Source: Clostridia bacterium
Lineage (GTDB): Bacteria > Bacillota > Clostridia > Christensenellales > UBA1242
Assembly (NCBI GenBank): GCA_900767835.1
Contig: CAAGAO010000029.1
Location: 1-64,000 of the forward strand
Direction: 5' to 3'
Length of the DNA: 64,000 nt
Shown here in pieces: positions 1 through 8,343 of the stretch. A program made the position numbers and the translations under genes. The notes under the pieces were generated by a model, which made no database searches, had not been told where the DNA came from, and was given only the letters and a program-made list of their open reading frames with translations. Position 1 is the first letter of the stretch; each line of letters opens with the position of its first letter.

Positions 1-730
1 CCCGTCTCTTATATCGTGCGAAAGCACGCTATAAGGTAGGGAAATATAACTAAATATTTTTGTACTGTTATTCATATAATTTTTTTAATATTAAGTCCAC
101 TCATTCCAACCAAGAGCAAGTGTCAAAAGTTTATTTTTGTAAGCGAGATTTTGAAAAAAGAAAAATACTTTGCGAAAGCAAATTTGCTCTTGCAAGAAAT
201 AAGTACCAAGGTAATCCCCCAAACTTTATATTGAGCATAGCGAAAGTATAAGGTTAAATAAGTTCCAACCAAGATCAAATGTCTACCCACCCACAATTTT
301 AAATTCTGTATATTTTTTCTTAATAATAGTTAATTTGAATAAAAAATAACTATTTAATTACAAAAAAATCTCTCAATTGTTTTTACTGTTGGGGTGGAAT
401 TTTACCAGGAATACCGTCTAAAAACTTCAATTAATGATTAAACTAAATAAAATAAATAAAAAGGTCTATAATGAAAAATAGAGCAAATTTTATGCTAAAG
501 TTTGATAGTAAAAATAGCAGATAACTACAAACCATTTATTAGGTCTTTTTATGAAATAAAACATAACAACTATAGGAGTGAATCTATATAGAATTTATTC
601 TATTAACTATCATTTTAATAATAAAAAAATCAACAAGTTAGATATAATCCAAAATGTTGATTCCTTCTTTAATCTTCTTTATTTAGTTTATCTTCTATAC
701 AATCATCACATATATCTTGTCCAATTTCAC
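1..730. other. gene-poor AT-rich stretch
   Basis: I see no credible gene here. A 63-codon open frame at 60-251 has no ribosome binding site and a composition unlike protein. The segment TTCCAACCAAGAGCAAGTGTC (104-124) recurs at 263-283 with 19 of 21 bases identical, so this looks like degenerate repeat or decayed mobile DNA. Confidence 0.45.
8..35. repeat. hairpin with GAAA tetraloop
   Basis: An inverted repeat with arms CTTATA-T-CGTGC and GCACG-C-TATAAG closes on a GAAA loop, with a single mismatch. No clean T-run follows, so it is an RNA hairpin of unknown role, perhaps the end of a transcript entering from the left. Smaller GCGAAAGC hairpins recur nearby (171-184) and at 19247-19271. Confidence 0.5.
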
Positions 731-1516
731 TTAACTTAATTTGTGCATGTTTATCTTTTTTTCAAGCTCGTTTAGTGCAGTAAGATTATCTTTTAAAATT
801 TCTTTTACAGATGCTTCCCCATCGAAATATTTTATTTCAGCTGTCAAAAACTCAGCGTTTGATTTAGCCAAATCTTCTGCCATTTTATCTTGATTGATTG
901 TTCCTCTCCCAATAATCATATGTTCATCTTTGAGCCCATTGTTATCATGAATATGTGTTGTAACCAAAAGGTTTGCATATTTTTTCTCAAGCCTTTCGCC
1001 AGGAGTCAAAAAGTTTTCATGACCAGAGTCAAAGCAGAATTTTAGATTTTTGCTCTTTAAATTTTTGAAAATATATTTAACTTGACTTGCTAGATACAAG
1101 TTTTCGATGCAAAGATTTATATTGAATTTCTCGCAGACTTTTAGTATGCGACCAATTCTAACTATCCCTATTTTGTTTGTTTTGCAAAATTTGTCTCCAC
1201 AAGTGTGGATAACAAAATTAACATTTACACCAAAGTCTTTAATCTTTTCAATTTGATTTATTAAATCTCTCTCTACTTCATCACCAAACTCGCCATTCTC
1301 CCAAAGATAGTTTAATTTGCTATCATCATATTTGCAGTGGATCATAGAAATTTCAAGCCCAAGTTTTTTCATAAGTTCTATCTGCTCTGTAAGGGTCATG
1401 GTTTCATTCTTTTCATTTGCACCCAACAAAACCCCACCATATCCTGCACTTTTAATTTCTTCTAATTTAGTTTTTGTATCCAGCTCGCAAAAATACAAAT
1501 TTATTGCTTTTTTCAT
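731..1516 (-). CDS. sugar phosphate isomerase/epimerase-like TIM-barrel protein
   Basis: This 261-residue protein looks like the xylose-isomerase-like TIM-barrel superfamily (sugar phosphate isomerases/epimerases, AP endonuclease 2 relatives). Family-like segments are visible in order: an early glycine-rich strand (SAGYGGVLLG), a histidine on a middle strand (VNFVIHTCGD), NLCIENLY with a conserved glutamate, LKFCFDSGHENF with Asp and His, and TTHIHDNNG with metal-binding-type histidines near residue 190. The start was moved seven codons inside the longest frame because AGGAG lies just before ATG at 1516. The specific substrate cannot be read from sequence. Neighbours on both sides are non-coding or decayed, so it appears monocistronic. 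Confidence 0.75.
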   Translation of the reverse strand: MKKAINLYFCELDTKTKLEEIKSAGYGGVLLGANEKNETMTLTEQIELMKKLGLEISMIHCKYDDSKLNYLWENGEFGDEVERDLINQIEKIKDFGVNVNFVIHTCGDKFCKTNKIGIVRIGRILKVCEKFNINLCIENLYLASQVKYIFKNLKSKNLKFCFDSGHENFLTPGERLEKKYANLLVTTHIHDNNGLKDEHMIIGRGTINQDKMAEDLAKSNAEFLTAEIKYFDGEASVKEILKDNLTALNELEKKINMHKLS

Positions 1517-1590
1517 AAGTTCTCCTACACTATTCATTTTAAATAAAACACTAAAAATTTCAAAATAATTTTGTATATTTTTTTAGATTA

Positions 1591-1939
1591 AATGTGACTA
1601 ATGATACAAGTAGAAATTTAACATTGACAACTACACATAAAACCAATATAGAGTTTATTATGGATAACTCAAGAACATTAAAACAAATTGAAGAATACCT
1701 AAAAAATTAAAAAAATGAAAAAAAATGAAAACGATAAACAATACTCTTTCGTTGCTCTAAACCCAAGCCAAACAAACCCAACTGTTGCAGAAGTAATTTT
1801 AGATACTGTTGAACCAACAGATTTTGAAATTGTTTATTATGACCAGCTATCTACACAGAAAAAATATTCAACCTCACTACAAAAGAATCTTTGACGGATA
1901 TGTTGCTGATCCAAACGGCAAATTTATGTTTTACCCATA
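1591..1939 (+). pseudogene. decayed coding fragments, one frameshifted
   Basis: Two short open stretches follow one another. 1591-1710 encodes a 39-residue tail (ending QIEEYLKN) with no start. 1715-1939 starts at ATG and encodes VALNPSQTNPTVAEVILDTV and onward, then stops at 1894 in that frame. A one-base shift in the A-run near 1860 restores a continuing frame ending DPNGKFMFYP and a stop. The composition is protein-like. I do not recognise the family. Confidence 0.45.
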
Positions 1940-2008
1940 ACTATTAGAGTATCTCACTCGTTAACCAATCTATAGGTTCATTATCAAAAGATTTTAGACA
2001 TTTGATAC

Positions 2009-2089
2009 AATATCAATGAAAACGGAATCCATGCTTATTGCGTTGTTAATGAAGCAAAAAGAGAAATTGCGAATTCATTTCTGCAACTT
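2009..2089 (+). pseudogene. short decayed coding fragment
   Basis: A start-less frame reads NENGIHAYCVVNEAKREIAN followed by SFLQL and a stop. It is protein-like in composition and probably belongs to the same decayed gene set as the fragments just upstream. Function unknown. Confidence 0.3.
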
Positions 2090-2160
2090 TAGTTTTTCCA
2101 AAAGCTATAACACTTGTTATAAACATTCAAATAATCATCTTTTTTATAAACAATTAGTTT

Positions 2161-3261
2161 TTAATTCCCTAATGAATATTGGTAACCATCTTTTTGAAAA
2201 TATATATAATAGTTTATAGATTTATCACCAATATTACCTACTACATGAAGAGCTTTTTTATTCTCAATTCTCTCATAATTAAATAATAAATTATTGGTTT
2301 CTCTTTCGGTTATAATATTCATTCTCAAACTTAATGCATTGTCTTCATACTCATATTTAATAGTATTTTTTTCTACTACTTTACCATCATTGTATAATGA
2401 GTAAATAAATTCTTGTTCAATCTCGTTTTCTCCGTCTTCATTTTCAATTTCAAAATTTTGTTGAACTTCAATGTATGAAGTTTTTTCTGAATTTAGGAAA
2501 GCTTTAAAAAACATTTCACTTTCAGACTCTCCTTTCTCTGTTTCAATCTTATGCAACCCTTCTACAAGATATTTCTCATTTCCTTTTAAAAGGATTCCAT
2601 CAATTGCATAATTTTGTTCAACTTCGTCTTCTTCTTTCTCTTCGTCTAACAATAGTTTATTAAACATCATTTTAAAAAATACAACTTCTCCATTCAAATT
2701 AGTATAATGGATATTCATAACAAATTGATAATTAATATCGCCCTCTGCGATATTGCTTTCAATTTTACTTGTACCAAATAGATTTTCAACAAGAGACATA
2801 TATCTATCAATTATTTCTGTTTGTGCAGAATCTAATTCCGACTCATTTGTTTGTGCTACACATGTTTTAACAGACATTGCATTTGCTATAACTGAACAAT
2901 TTGTTTCTGTGTAAGGTGATGATAGTAAATCTCCGACTGAAGCTGCACTATAAGCAAAAAATGATTCTGCATTAGTAACCTGCGCAAATTTATTATAAAT
3001 TTGAATTTTATTCTTATTTGCATTTTTATTTAATAAAATTGGTATAAATATTCCAACGATCAACAACACAATTAACGCCATTGAATAAACAAACAACTTC
3101 GTTTTAAAAGCATTGTCTACTTTTTGTTGTCCATTATGCGCATAAACAAGAGAAGTTTGATTTTGGTCAAGCCTAATTCTTTGTTTAATGTTTTCTTTTA
3201 TTTCATTACTTGGCAATATTTCATGACTCTGTTGTGATAAAAGTTTTTTTATGTTTTTCAT
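2161..3261 (-). CDS. membrane-anchored anti-sigma-like sensor
   Basis: 366 residues: a cytosolic N-terminus of about 55 residues, one membrane segment (56-77), and a large outer domain. The start overlaps the stop of the upstream ECF sigma gene as ATGA, with GGAGGG before it, so the two are translationally coupled. That arrangement is typical of sigma/anti-sigma pairs, and I infer that the short N-terminus binds the sigma factor. The outer domain is clearly related to the 303-residue lipoprotein encoded divergently at 4006-4917: IDGILLKGNEKYLVEGLHKI here matches LEGVLIANETHFKVEGKKTI there, and flanking blocks also align. No zinc-finger anti-sigma motif (HxxxCxxC) is present. The ligand is unknown. 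Confidence 0.7.
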   Translation of the reverse strand: MKNIKKLLSQQSHEILPSNEIKENIKQRIRLDQNQTSLVYAHNGQQKVDNAFKTKLFVYSMALIVLLIVGIFIPILLNKNANKNKIQIYNKFAQVTNAESFFAYSAASVGDLLSSPYTETNCSVIANAMSVKTCVAQTNESELDSAQTEIIDRYMSLVENLFGTSKIESNIAEGDINYQFVMNIHYTNLNGEVVFFKMMFNKLLLDEEKEEDEVEQNYAIDGILLKGNEKYLVEGLHKIETEKGESESEMFFKAFLNSEKTSYIEVQQNFEIENEDGENEIEQEFIYSLYNDGKVVEKNTIKYEYEDNALSLRMNIITERETNNLLFNYERIENKKALHVVGNIGDKSINYYIYFQKDGYQYSLGN

Positions 3262-3797
3262 TTGATGCCCTCCTTTTCTAAATATTGTTTTAATTTTTTT
3301 AAAGCTTCATTGTTTTTCCAAGTAATAGTACCTATCGGCATATCAAGCATCATTGAAACTTCTCTCCGCTTATATCTTGAAACATGACAAAGCATTATAA
3401 TTTTGTATTCATCTTCTGATAAAATCTTTGTTGCTATATCAAAAATGTATGGCAGTTCATTTTCACTAGAATCAAAATTATGTGTTTCCAAATCAAAATC
3501 AACACCGATTTCATGACGATATTTTTTTAAATGATTCATAGCTAACGATTTTCCTATTGTGCATATCCACCCGACAAAGTTGGTATTTTCTTTATATTGA
3601 GATAAGCAGGACAATGCTCGTATAAAAGTGTCTTGTAAAATATCTTCAGCATATATTTTATCTCTCACAATTTTTAATATTGAAAAATAGACAATGCGAT
3701 TTGTATAATCATAAACAAAGTCAAACGCTTTTAAATCTCCTTTTTTTAATTTTTCTATTTTTCTTTCAAGTTTTTTGTAGTCCATATTCCTTTCCAT
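3258..3797 (-). CDS. ECF-family RNA polymerase sigma factor
   Basis: A 175-179 residue group 4 (extracytoplasmic function) sigma-70 factor. Region 2 is visible at about 20-80 (KAFDFVYDYTNRIVYFSILK, AEDILQDTFIRAL) and region 4 at about 120-175 (EDEYKIIMLCHVSRYKRREV, then a helix-turn-helix PIGTITWKNNEALKKLK). The usual GTVKSR-like recognition helix is replaced by GTITWKN. TATAAT at 3800-3805 sits only two bases before the first ATG, so transcription would start inside it. The second ATG (3785, MDYKK) with AAAGG in front is the likelier start. It is co-transcribed with the membrane sensor downstream. Confidence 0.85.
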   Translation of the reverse strand: MERNMDYKKLERKIEKLKKGDLKAFDFVYDYTNRIVYFSILKIVRDKIYAEDILQDTFIRALSCLSQYKENTNFVGWICTIGKSLAMNHLKKYRHEIGVDFDLETHNFDSSENELPYIFDIATKILSEDEYKIIMLCHVSRYKRREVSMMLDMPIGTITWKNNEALKKLKQYLEKEGIK

Positions 3798-4005
3798 TTA
3801 TTATAACAATATTAACACATAAAATTGTTGATAAAATTTTAAATATTTTGATGTTAATATTGTATCATATCATAAAAAAACAATCAAACGACTTAGATTT
3901 TAAAAAATTATTATAAAATTACCAACAAATTGGATAAATTGAATTGTTATATTAATGACAAGAAAATACAAGAAATCTTGTTAAATAAATTAAAGGAGAA
4001 AAAAT
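3798..4005. promoter_or_regulatory. divergent intergenic region, -10 box of sigma operon
   Basis: The 208-bp gap separates the sigma/sensor operon (minus strand) from the lipoprotein gene (plus strand). A TATAAT -10 box for the operon lies at 3800-3805 on the minus strand. Its -35 region is poor, which fits an activator or alternative sigma. AAGGAG precedes the lipoprotein start. I see no clear ECF-type AAC motif. Confidence 0.45.
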
Positions 4006-4917
4006 ATGCAAAAAACAAAAAAATCAAAGTTCATAGCAATAATTGCAGCAATAACATTGTGTTTACCACTCGCACTGTTATTGACGGCATGTGGAGGAAC
4101 AAAAAAACAAGTAAATTCAAAGGAAATGTATGCACTATCAGCTATATCAAGTGCAATTTATCTACAACAGGAGCAAGAACAAATTAGTGCTGTAAAAAGT
4201 ATGAAAGCAGTAACCCTTGCACAAACACTAGCAGACAAGCCAGCAAATATTACTGATGAAGACCTAGCTGGGACAGAAAGTTGCCTAACTATGTTTGGCG
4301 ATATTATAAAAAATAATGGGTTTACTCAAGTAGTTGAAAAAAACACAAATCTTTCAGAAGGACTAAAAAATTATAACTTTGTTATGACAATTTCCATTCC
4401 ACACTTATCAAATACAAACACCTATAAACTTTATTATGATGAAATTGATACAGAAACTCAAATCGAAATTGAAGATGAGGAACCCGAAACTGAAATTTCG
4501 ACTACATTAGAAGGCGTTTTAATTGCTAATGAAACCCATTTCAAAGTTGAAGGCAAAAAAACAATTGAAACCGAAGGCAATAATACAGAGTATTCAATTG
4601 AGTTCAAAACTTACTTTGATGAAAACAATTATGTTGTTGTTGAACAAAGTTCAGAAAATAATGAACTTGAATATGAATACGAAATCTACAAAAACGGAGT
4701 AAAAGTTCAAAAAATTGAAATTGAATTTGAAAAAGAAAACGATAAAACTGAACTTGAATTTGAGCTTGTAAACATAAATTCTGGTATTAAAGAAAAAACT
4801 ACTTACAAAATTAAGTCAGCAGATAATGAACTTTTTGAAATTTCTTTAAATAAAAACGGCGAAATACAAACGTTCCAAGCAAAAATTGTTGAAGGAAAAA
4901 TAAATTTCATATTCTAA
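4006..4917 (+). CDS. lipoprotein sharing the sensor's outer domain
   Basis: 303 residues with a type II signal peptide: basic start, hydrophobic core, lipobox LLTAC with the lipidated Cys at 29. The mature part is acidic, rich in Glu and beta-strand-like. It resembles the extracellular part of the membrane sensor encoded divergently at 2161-3261 over most of its length (MYALSAIS/FFAYSAAS, LEGVLIANE/IDGILLKGN, VVVEQSSENNE/IEVQQNFEIEN). AAGGAG precedes the ATG. I infer that it is a surface protein under control of the neighbouring ECF sigma system, or a ligand or competitor for the sensor. No enzymatic motif is seen. Confidence 0.7.
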   Translation: MQKTKKSKFIAIIAAITLCLPLALLLTACGGTKKQVNSKEMYALSAISSAIYLQQEQEQISAVKSMKAVTLAQTLADKPANITDEDLAGTESCLTMFGDIIKNNGFTQVVEKNTNLSEGLKNYNFVMTISIPHLSNTNTYKLYYDEIDTETQIEIEDEEPETEISTTLEGVLIANETHFKVEGKKTIETEGNNTEYSIEFKTYFDENNYVVVEQSSENNELEYEYEIYKNGVKVQKIEIEFEKENDKTELEFELVNINSGIKEKTTYKIKSADNELFEISLNKNGEIQTFQAKIVEGKINFIF

Positions 4918-4960
4918 AACTAATACATTTTTAATAAAATTTTATAATTTTTATTATAAC

Positions 4961-4990
4961 AAAAGTCGAGATGAACTCTCGACTTTTATT
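4961..4990 (+). terminator. rho-independent terminator after the lipoprotein
   Basis: AAAAGTCGAGA pairs with TCTCGACTTTT around a 5-base loop, followed by a short T-rich tail. It lies 44 bp after the lipoprotein stop codon. Confidence 0.8.
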
Positions 4991-5249
4991 ATTTAAAAAA
5001 CAAGTCAATCTACATATTGTGCATTCTCTAGTTTTTATTTTCTCTTTTTATCATTATTTTCCAAGCATGACTTGTCCCCTTAATTATTTTAAAACTCTCC
5101 TTTCTTTATTTTTCTGTATGATTATTTTTTTTGCATAAATAGCATAGGGTTCAGAGCCTTATTAAAAAGGTTAATTGTTTTGGTAAGATTTGAAATGCCT
5201 AAGATTACCGACTTAAAAACTTAATAAATTAGCCTATTTTTATAGATAT

Positions 5250-5286
5250 GCTACTGTGGCTCAGCGGTAGAGCACTGCCTTGGTAA
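5250..5286 (+). tRNA. 5' half of tRNA-Thr(GGT), split at the anticodon loop
   Basis: Acceptor strand GCTACTG, a D-arm (GGCTCAGCGGTAGAGC), anticodon stem CTGCC and loop TTGGTAA (anticodon GGT) are present. Sequence then departs from tRNA. The perfectly matching 3' half (GGCAG anticodon stem, acceptor CAGTAGC, TCCA) lies exactly 100 bp further on, at 5387-5424. The gene is therefore interrupted by a 100-bp insertion between two TTGGTAA copies. Confidence 0.85.
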
Positions 5287-5386
5287 AACAAAAACAGCAC
5301 TTTTTCACTACTCAAAATCACCGCAAAAATCGTTCAAAAACAGCACTATGCTGGTGTGGCTCAGCGGTAGAGCACCACCTTGGTAA
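5287..5386 (+). mobile_element. 100-bp insertion inside tRNA-Thr, bounded by TTGGTAA
   Basis: The insert follows TTGGTAA (5280-5286) and ends with TTGGTAA (5380-5386). It carries two copies of CAAAAACAGCACT (5289-5301 and 5335-5347) and a second tRNA-Thr 5' half (GCTGGTG acceptor, from 5350). It reads as a scar of site-specific integration and excision at the anticodon loop. Confidence 0.7.
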
Positions 5387-5424
5387 GGCAGGGGTCACGG
5401 GTCCGATTCCCGTCAGTAGCTCCA
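5350..5424 (+). tRNA. chimeric tRNA-Thr(GGT), probably non-functional
   Basis: A full-length cloverleaf-like sequence ending in CCA, but its halves do not belong together. The 5' acceptor GCTGGTG against 3' CAGTAGC leaves a G-G mismatch and a G-U pair, and anticodon stem CCACC against GGCAG has two mismatches. The 5' half matches the 3' half at 19322-19364 (acceptor CACCAGC). The 3' half matches the 5' half at 5250. A scanner may call it a normal tRNA. I regard it as an attachment-site hybrid. Confidence 0.75.
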
Positions 5425-5429
5425 CTTAT

Positions 5430-5480
5430 TAAAAATCGCTAAAATCCTTTATTTCCCTAGGGTTTTGGCGATTTTTTATT
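5430..5480 (+). terminator. terminator behind the tRNA-Thr attachment site
   Basis: AAAAATCGCTAAAATCC pairs imperfectly with the GG-TTTT-GGCGATTTTTT arm, followed by T-rich sequence. The internal segment CCCTAGGG resembles that behind the tRNA-Thr 3' half at 26041-26086. Confidence 0.65.
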
Positions 5481-5517
5481 CTTATTTTTTAACGAAATTT
5501 TTAAAGCGAAAAAACAT

Positions 5518-5651
5518 TTGCTGTCAATTTTTGGTGCAATTGCTGTCAATATTTGCTCCATAAAAAAGACCGATAGTCAAAAAATCAACTATCGGTCTAA
5601 TTCTTTCGTAAACTCTCTAAAACTGGTACATTTGCTGTCAATTGCTGTCAA
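5518..5651. repeat. four TTGCTGTCAA repeats, putative integrase arm sites
   Basis: Exact copies of TTGCTGTCAA lie at 5518, 5540, 5632 and 5642, between the tRNA attachment core and the integrase gene. This is where arm-type binding sites of tyrosine recombinases normally lie. ACAGCA-containing repeats on the other side of the core (5289-5347) are the inverted counterpart. Confidence 0.65.
5561..5598 (-). terminator. terminator of the integrase gene
   Basis: On the minus strand AGACCGATAGT pairs with ACTATCGGTCT and is followed by TTTTTT. It lies about 60 bp after the integrase stop. A near copy is at 26222-26262. Confidence 0.75.
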
Positions 5652-5656
5652 ATTAT

Positions 5657-7024
5657 TTACATCTCAAAATCTTTTTCTTTTCTTCTGCGTTTGCGTTCTT
5701 GCAATTTTTCAAGTTCATGAATTTGGCGTTCTATTTCTTCATCAGATAAATCATCATCAATTTCTTGTTCAACTTCTCGCTCTTGTTCGTGCTCTTGAAT
5801 TTTTGTGTTTAATCTATCAGTCGCTTCTCTTACATATTCGCTATTGACTGAGTTGTAAACAGTGATTGTGGTTTTCACATCACGGTGTCCTAAAAGTTGT
5901 TGAATTACTTTTGGATTTTCATTCATTTCAAAAAGCATATTTGAAAATGTATGGCGAAGCCCGTGAAAGTGAATGTGATATTTACTTAAACCATTTCTTC
6001 GTTTAAACCTATCAAATATAACTCTTGTGCCATAATAAGTCCTATAACTTCCATTATCATTAGCAAACACAAAAGATGTTGGTGCGGTTAAAATTGCTGT
6101 TACATTTGGATTAGTTTCTTGCCTTTTACTTTGCTTTTCTTTCCATTGTTTTAAGGTCTCTAGGACAATATCCGTAACAGGTATGTCTCTAACACTGCAA
6201 GCAGTTTTCGTGTCACCAATAACCGTTGTGCGGTCTTTAACATTGCCTTGTTCATCAAACTTTAAAGTTTGTGTAATTGCTCGTTCTATTTTTATTGTTT
6301 TATTTGCAAAGTCAATGTTTTTCCATTTAAGCGCCAAAGCTTCACCAATACGAAGCCCAGCAAACATAAGAGTAATACAAAGCGGTTTAATAAAATTCGC
6401 TTCATCTTTATTCAAAGCATCTATAAATTTATCTCTTATTTCAGGTGGCAAGGCTTTGTATCTTTCATCACCATCTTCTTCATAAACATTTCTTTTACCT
6501 TTAACTTTTACTTTCAAAGTTGGATTAATATATATCCATTTATTTTCAATGGAATACTCAAAAAATTGATTTAATAAATGTTTACACTTCTTTATGGTGT
6601 CAACACTGTAACCTTGGTCTAAAAGAATATTTACGAATTTTTGAATTGTATAATTATCAATCTCATAGACTTTCATTTTGCCGATATGTGGAACAATATG
6701 CAACTTGAAGTTTCTAATATTACCTTCAAATGTTCGTGGACTTACAGTGCTTTTTTTGAATGTCATAAGATATTCAAACATCAATTTTTCAAGGTCGCTA
6801 TTTTCTACAAGTTCGTAAGAATTACTTTTAACTCTGCCACTTATTTCAGATAATTTTTTAGCAACTTCGGCTTGTGTTTTTCCATAAATCGTTTTCCTAA
6901 TAATCTTGCCGTTTTCATCATAGCCCATTGTTAAGGCTCCGCCCCAACGACCATCGCTTCTTTGGAATATTGAGCCTTCGTTGTTGGCTCTGCGAGTTTT
7001 ACTTACAACTTTCTTTCTAGCCAT
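5657..7024 (-). CDS. tyrosine recombinase (site-specific integrase)
   Basis: 455 residues. An N-terminal arm-binding-type region (about 15-60, GSIFQRSDGRWGG), a core-binding domain (about 75-170), and a catalytic domain with Arg225 (GLRIGEAL), His354-x-x-Arg357 (HFHGLRHTF), His380 (LLGHRD) and nucleophile Tyr390 (TITVYNS). The basic/acidic tail (RKRRRKEKDFEM) is longer than usual. GAGG precedes ATG. The gene lies next to the tRNA-Thr attachment core and TTGCTGTCAA repeats and one base behind an excisionase-like gene, as in integrative elements. It should integrate and excise this island at tRNA-Thr. A close but dead paralogue lies at 21081-21830. Confidence 0.95.
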   Translation of the reverse strand: MARKKVVSKTRRANNEGSIFQRSDGRWGGALTMGYDENGKIIRKTIYGKTQAEVAKKLSEISGRVKSNSYELVENSDLEKLMFEYLMTFKKSTVSPRTFEGNIRNFKLHIVPHIGKMKVYEIDNYTIQKFVNILLDQGYSVDTIKKCKHLLNQFFEYSIENKWIYINPTLKVKVKGKRNVYEEDGDERYKALPPEIRDKFIDALNKDEANFIKPLCITLMFAGLRIGEALALKWKNIDFANKTIKIERAITQTLKFDEQGNVKDRTTVIGDTKTACSVRDIPVTDIVLETLKQWKEKQSKRQETNPNVTAILTAPTSFVFANDNGSYRTYYGTRVIFDRFKRRNGLSKYHIHFHGLRHTFSNMLFEMNENPKVIQQLLGHRDVKTTITVYNSVNSEYVREATDRLNTKIQEHEQEREVEQEIDDDLSDEEIERQIHELEKLQERKRRRKEKDFEM

Positions 7025-7025
7025 T

Positions 7026-7280
7026 TTACACCTCGCTTTGGTTGTTGTTTAGTGTTAGCCAAGTTACAAAATTAAGCACACTCACAACTTGTCGTTTGCC
7101 AACTTTGGTTGTTGGAAAACTTTTGCTTCTAAGCAGGTTTCTAACATTATCTCTGCCAAGTCCAGTGATTTTTATTAAGTCTTCGCAATCCAAAAAATCC
7201 TTATTATATTTAGTTGAAATTCGGTCAACTTCCGCTTGTATTAAGTTGTTTAAATTTAGATTCGTATTGTTTAAATTCAT
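7026..7280 (-). CDS. excisionase-like small DNA-binding protein
   Basis: 84 residues. The C-terminal half (LIKITGLGRDNVRNLLRSK, then FPTTKVGKRQVV) matches the winged-helix 'excisionase/MerR-like HTH' pattern used by Xis proteins to direct integrases towards excision. It ends one base before the integrase start, so the two form an operon. The N-terminal 30 residues are Asn-rich and not conserved-looking. Confidence 0.75.
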   Translation of the reverse strand: MNLNNTNLNLNNLIQAEVDRISTKYNKDFLDCEDLIKITGLGRDNVRNLLRSKSFPTTKVGKRQVVSVLNFVTWLTLNNNQSEV

Positions 7281-7287
7281 AGTTTAA

Positions 7288-8343
7288 TGTTCCTTTTATT
7301 TGTAAGATTTTTTTCTTTCTACAATCTCTTTCTAAATCTAAATTTACTAAAATCTATCTGCGTCGAGCAAAATAGAAGTGGTAGGTTACTACCATAAAAA
7401 TAAAGTGGGTTTCACACTTGTAATTTGTTAAGGGAGATGACTCAAAAATGATGCTTTTTTATTTTTAAGCTGAATCGTAAAAATACCAGTATTTTAAAGG
7501 CTTTCAAGCACTTAAAAAGTCATTTTGAGCCAATCTCTTATCCTGCTCGTTAAAATAAACGCCATTCTTCCTCGAAATTTCAATGCATAATTACATTTTT
7601 CATCACTTTTCATAATCCTTCATAATTTTAAAAATATTTTTATTCCTATTAGAACTTGCATAAGTGTTGACTTTGAAATAAGTGTTAAAGTTGTTTAATT
7701 AGTCCATATTTGCTCGAACCTCCTTTTGATGATAATTTATCTGTCTATACTATTTTCTTGTCATAATGGCTTGATTTTGGCTTCGTACCTCCTTTTATAA
7801 ATTTCTCACAGCAAAAAAAGAAACCACAAAATTGATTTCTTAATTGTTCGTCTTTCTAAAACGGCTGGAATGAAGTTTTGCAATTACTCTATTAACCACA
7901 CCAGCGCTCAAAATATCTTTTCTTTATTAAATTTTCATTTCTTATCTAACAAGTAAAGAATAATTAAAAATTATATTTATAAATAATATAGGAGTGGGAA
8001 GTGGGTGGCACTTTTCCTTGTTAGAGATGTTTGTTTGAACAATCCGCTTGTCAACAACACCAGCATATTTTTACTTTGTAAGAGAACTATAATGCCATTC
8101 AAAAAATCCCCCTCTATAATGTTAACCACTCGTTTTCTAAAATCGTTGCCCATTTTTGCCACTTTTTGAAAACTTTCTTTAAAATTTTTTTTAATCCCTT
8201 CACTTTATTAACTACATATTATTCCAAATCGTCAGGGTTTTTTTCAAAAATTTCATTAAAAAAGGTAAAATTTTTTATTAAAATTCATTATTATTTATTG
8301 GTACGACAAAAAAACACCCAATCAATTAAGATTGAATGTTTGC
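7288..8343. other. 1-kb non-coding region upstream of excisionase
   Basis: No credible gene. Visible are: an inverted repeat TGGTAG/CTACCA near 7380-7396; near-inverted segments about 100 bp apart (7434 ACTCAAAAATGA and 7531 TCATTTTGAG); and two copies of AAAAGGAGGTNCGA on the minus strand at about 7716-7733 and 7786-7796. The latter look like perfect ribosome binding sites but lead only to tiny frames. It may hold an element origin, a leader RNA or the scar of deleted genes. Confidence 0.4.

Noticed and set aside
60..251. A 63-codon plus-strand gene
   Set aside because: It overlaps degenerate repeats and hairpins and has no binding site.
5178..5190. Another attachment core (TTTTGGTAAGATTT)
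   Set aside because: Only the TTGGTAAG core matches and no tRNA sequence surrounds it.
5350..5424. A normal complete tRNA-Thr gene
   Set aside because: The acceptor has a G-G mismatch and the anticodon stem two mismatches, while each half pairs perfectly with a half elsewhere.
7977..8162. A 61-codon minus-strand gene
   Set aside because: No ribosome binding site and no coding signal in the AT-rich non-coding region.
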